Positions 5,327 to 5,421 of a DNA stretch of 5,421 nt are shown in pieces; position 1 is the stretch's first letter, and each line of letters starts with the position of its first letter. Under the pieces are notes generated by a model. It saw only the letters and a list, made by a program, of their open reading frames with translations. It did no database searches and was not told the origin of the DNA. The DNA comes from Armatimonadota bacterium. Lineage in GTDB: Bacteria; Armatimonadota; Armatimonadia; Armatimonadales; Armatimonadaceae. The translations under genes were made by a program, and so were the position numbers. The DNA lies in assembly GCA_014381035.1 (NCBI GenBank), contig JACMIS010000809.1, positions 1 through 5,421 on the forward strand. The letters are read 5' to 3'.

Positions 5327-5359
5327 TCCTTCTTGAACTTTGTGCCCTTCGTGGTCGAA
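5327..5359. repeat. Right arm of the 33-bp inverted-repeat pair
   Basis: This arm is complementary to 5177-5209 with two adjacent mismatches (AA where the exact complement would be GG). The arms enclose 117 bp in which no gene is recognised. The whole 183-bp unit resembles a small non-autonomous or REP/MITE-like element, without a visible target-site duplication or transposase. Confidence 0.85.
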
Positions 5360-5369
5360 GCCCGGTAGT

Positions 5370-5421
5370 GGTGTGCCGAGTGCGGGGAGCGGTGTGCCGA
5401 GTGTGGGGAGCGGTGCGCCGA
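5370..5421. repeat. 21-bp tandem repeat running off the right edge
   Basis: Two complete units (5370-5390 and 5391-5411) of the form GGTGTGCCGAG-TG(C/T)GGGGAGC differ at one base, and a third begins at 5412 (GGTGCGCCGA). The unit length is a multiple of three, but no start or known protein is attached within the window. The copy number cannot be known because the array is cut by the edge. Confidence 0.85.

Noticed and set aside
5370..5421. CRISPR array
   Set aside because: The units are contiguous 21-bp tandem repeats without spacers.
1..5421. A multi-gene defence, secretion or biosynthetic system
   Set aside because: The genes are of unrelated housekeeping types, differ in strand, and have their own terminators and promoters; no shared operon is visible.

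Overview
The window reads as ordinary bacterial chromosome of moderate to fairly high GC content. It carries five protein genes (one cut by the left edge), one tRNA gene, several well-formed promoters and terminators, and a repeat-rich right end. The host uses Shine-Dalgarno sequences and sigma70-like promoters. It probably makes menaquinone by the futalosine route, because the left-edge gene is an MqnC-type radical SAM enzyme. That pathway occurs in several phyla (Deinococcota, Campylobacterota, Actinomycetota, Armatimonadota, Planctomycetota and others). The sequence alone does not fix the phylum; Armatimonadota or a similar environmental lineage is only a guess.

Layout. Bases 1-530 (minus) hold the N-terminal half of mqnC. 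Bases 531-674 are a divergent regulatory region with a consensus promoter for mqnC (TTGACA, 17 bp, TACACT) and an 18-bp palindrome of the Rex/CRP type just downstream of it. Bases 675-1826 (plus) encode a MoeB/ThiF-type E1-like adenylyltransferase fused to a rhodanese domain. A strong two-way terminator at 1847-1885 separates it from a minus-strand tRNA-Arg gene with the uncommon anticodon GCG (1891-1963), which has its own consensus promoter at 2018-2046. Bases 2193-3185 (plus) encode a GHMP-family sugar kinase related to HddA and glucuronokinase. It converges on a secreted SIMPL/DUF541 (YggE-like) protein at 3228-4004 (minus). A minus-strand terminator (4125-4161) and an AT-rich 3' UTR follow the aldo/keto reductase gene at 4257-5126 (minus), whose product resembles PdxI/YdbC. 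The last 295 bases hold the reductase promoter, a 33-bp inverted-repeat pair 117 bp apart with a hairpin between its arms, and a 21-bp tandem repeat running off the right edge.

How the genes relate. Apart from the divergent mqnC/moeB pair, which could share the palindrome, each gene appears to be its own transcription unit, and no multi-gene system is evident. The individual functions are menaquinone synthesis, sulfur-carrier activation and thiolation, arginine decoding, sugar-1-phosphate formation, an envelope stress-type protein, and carbonyl (possibly pyridoxal) reduction. The points most worth checking are the operator over the mqnC start site, the internal translation start that would release a free rhodanese, the GCG tRNA-Arg, and the repeat element at the right end.
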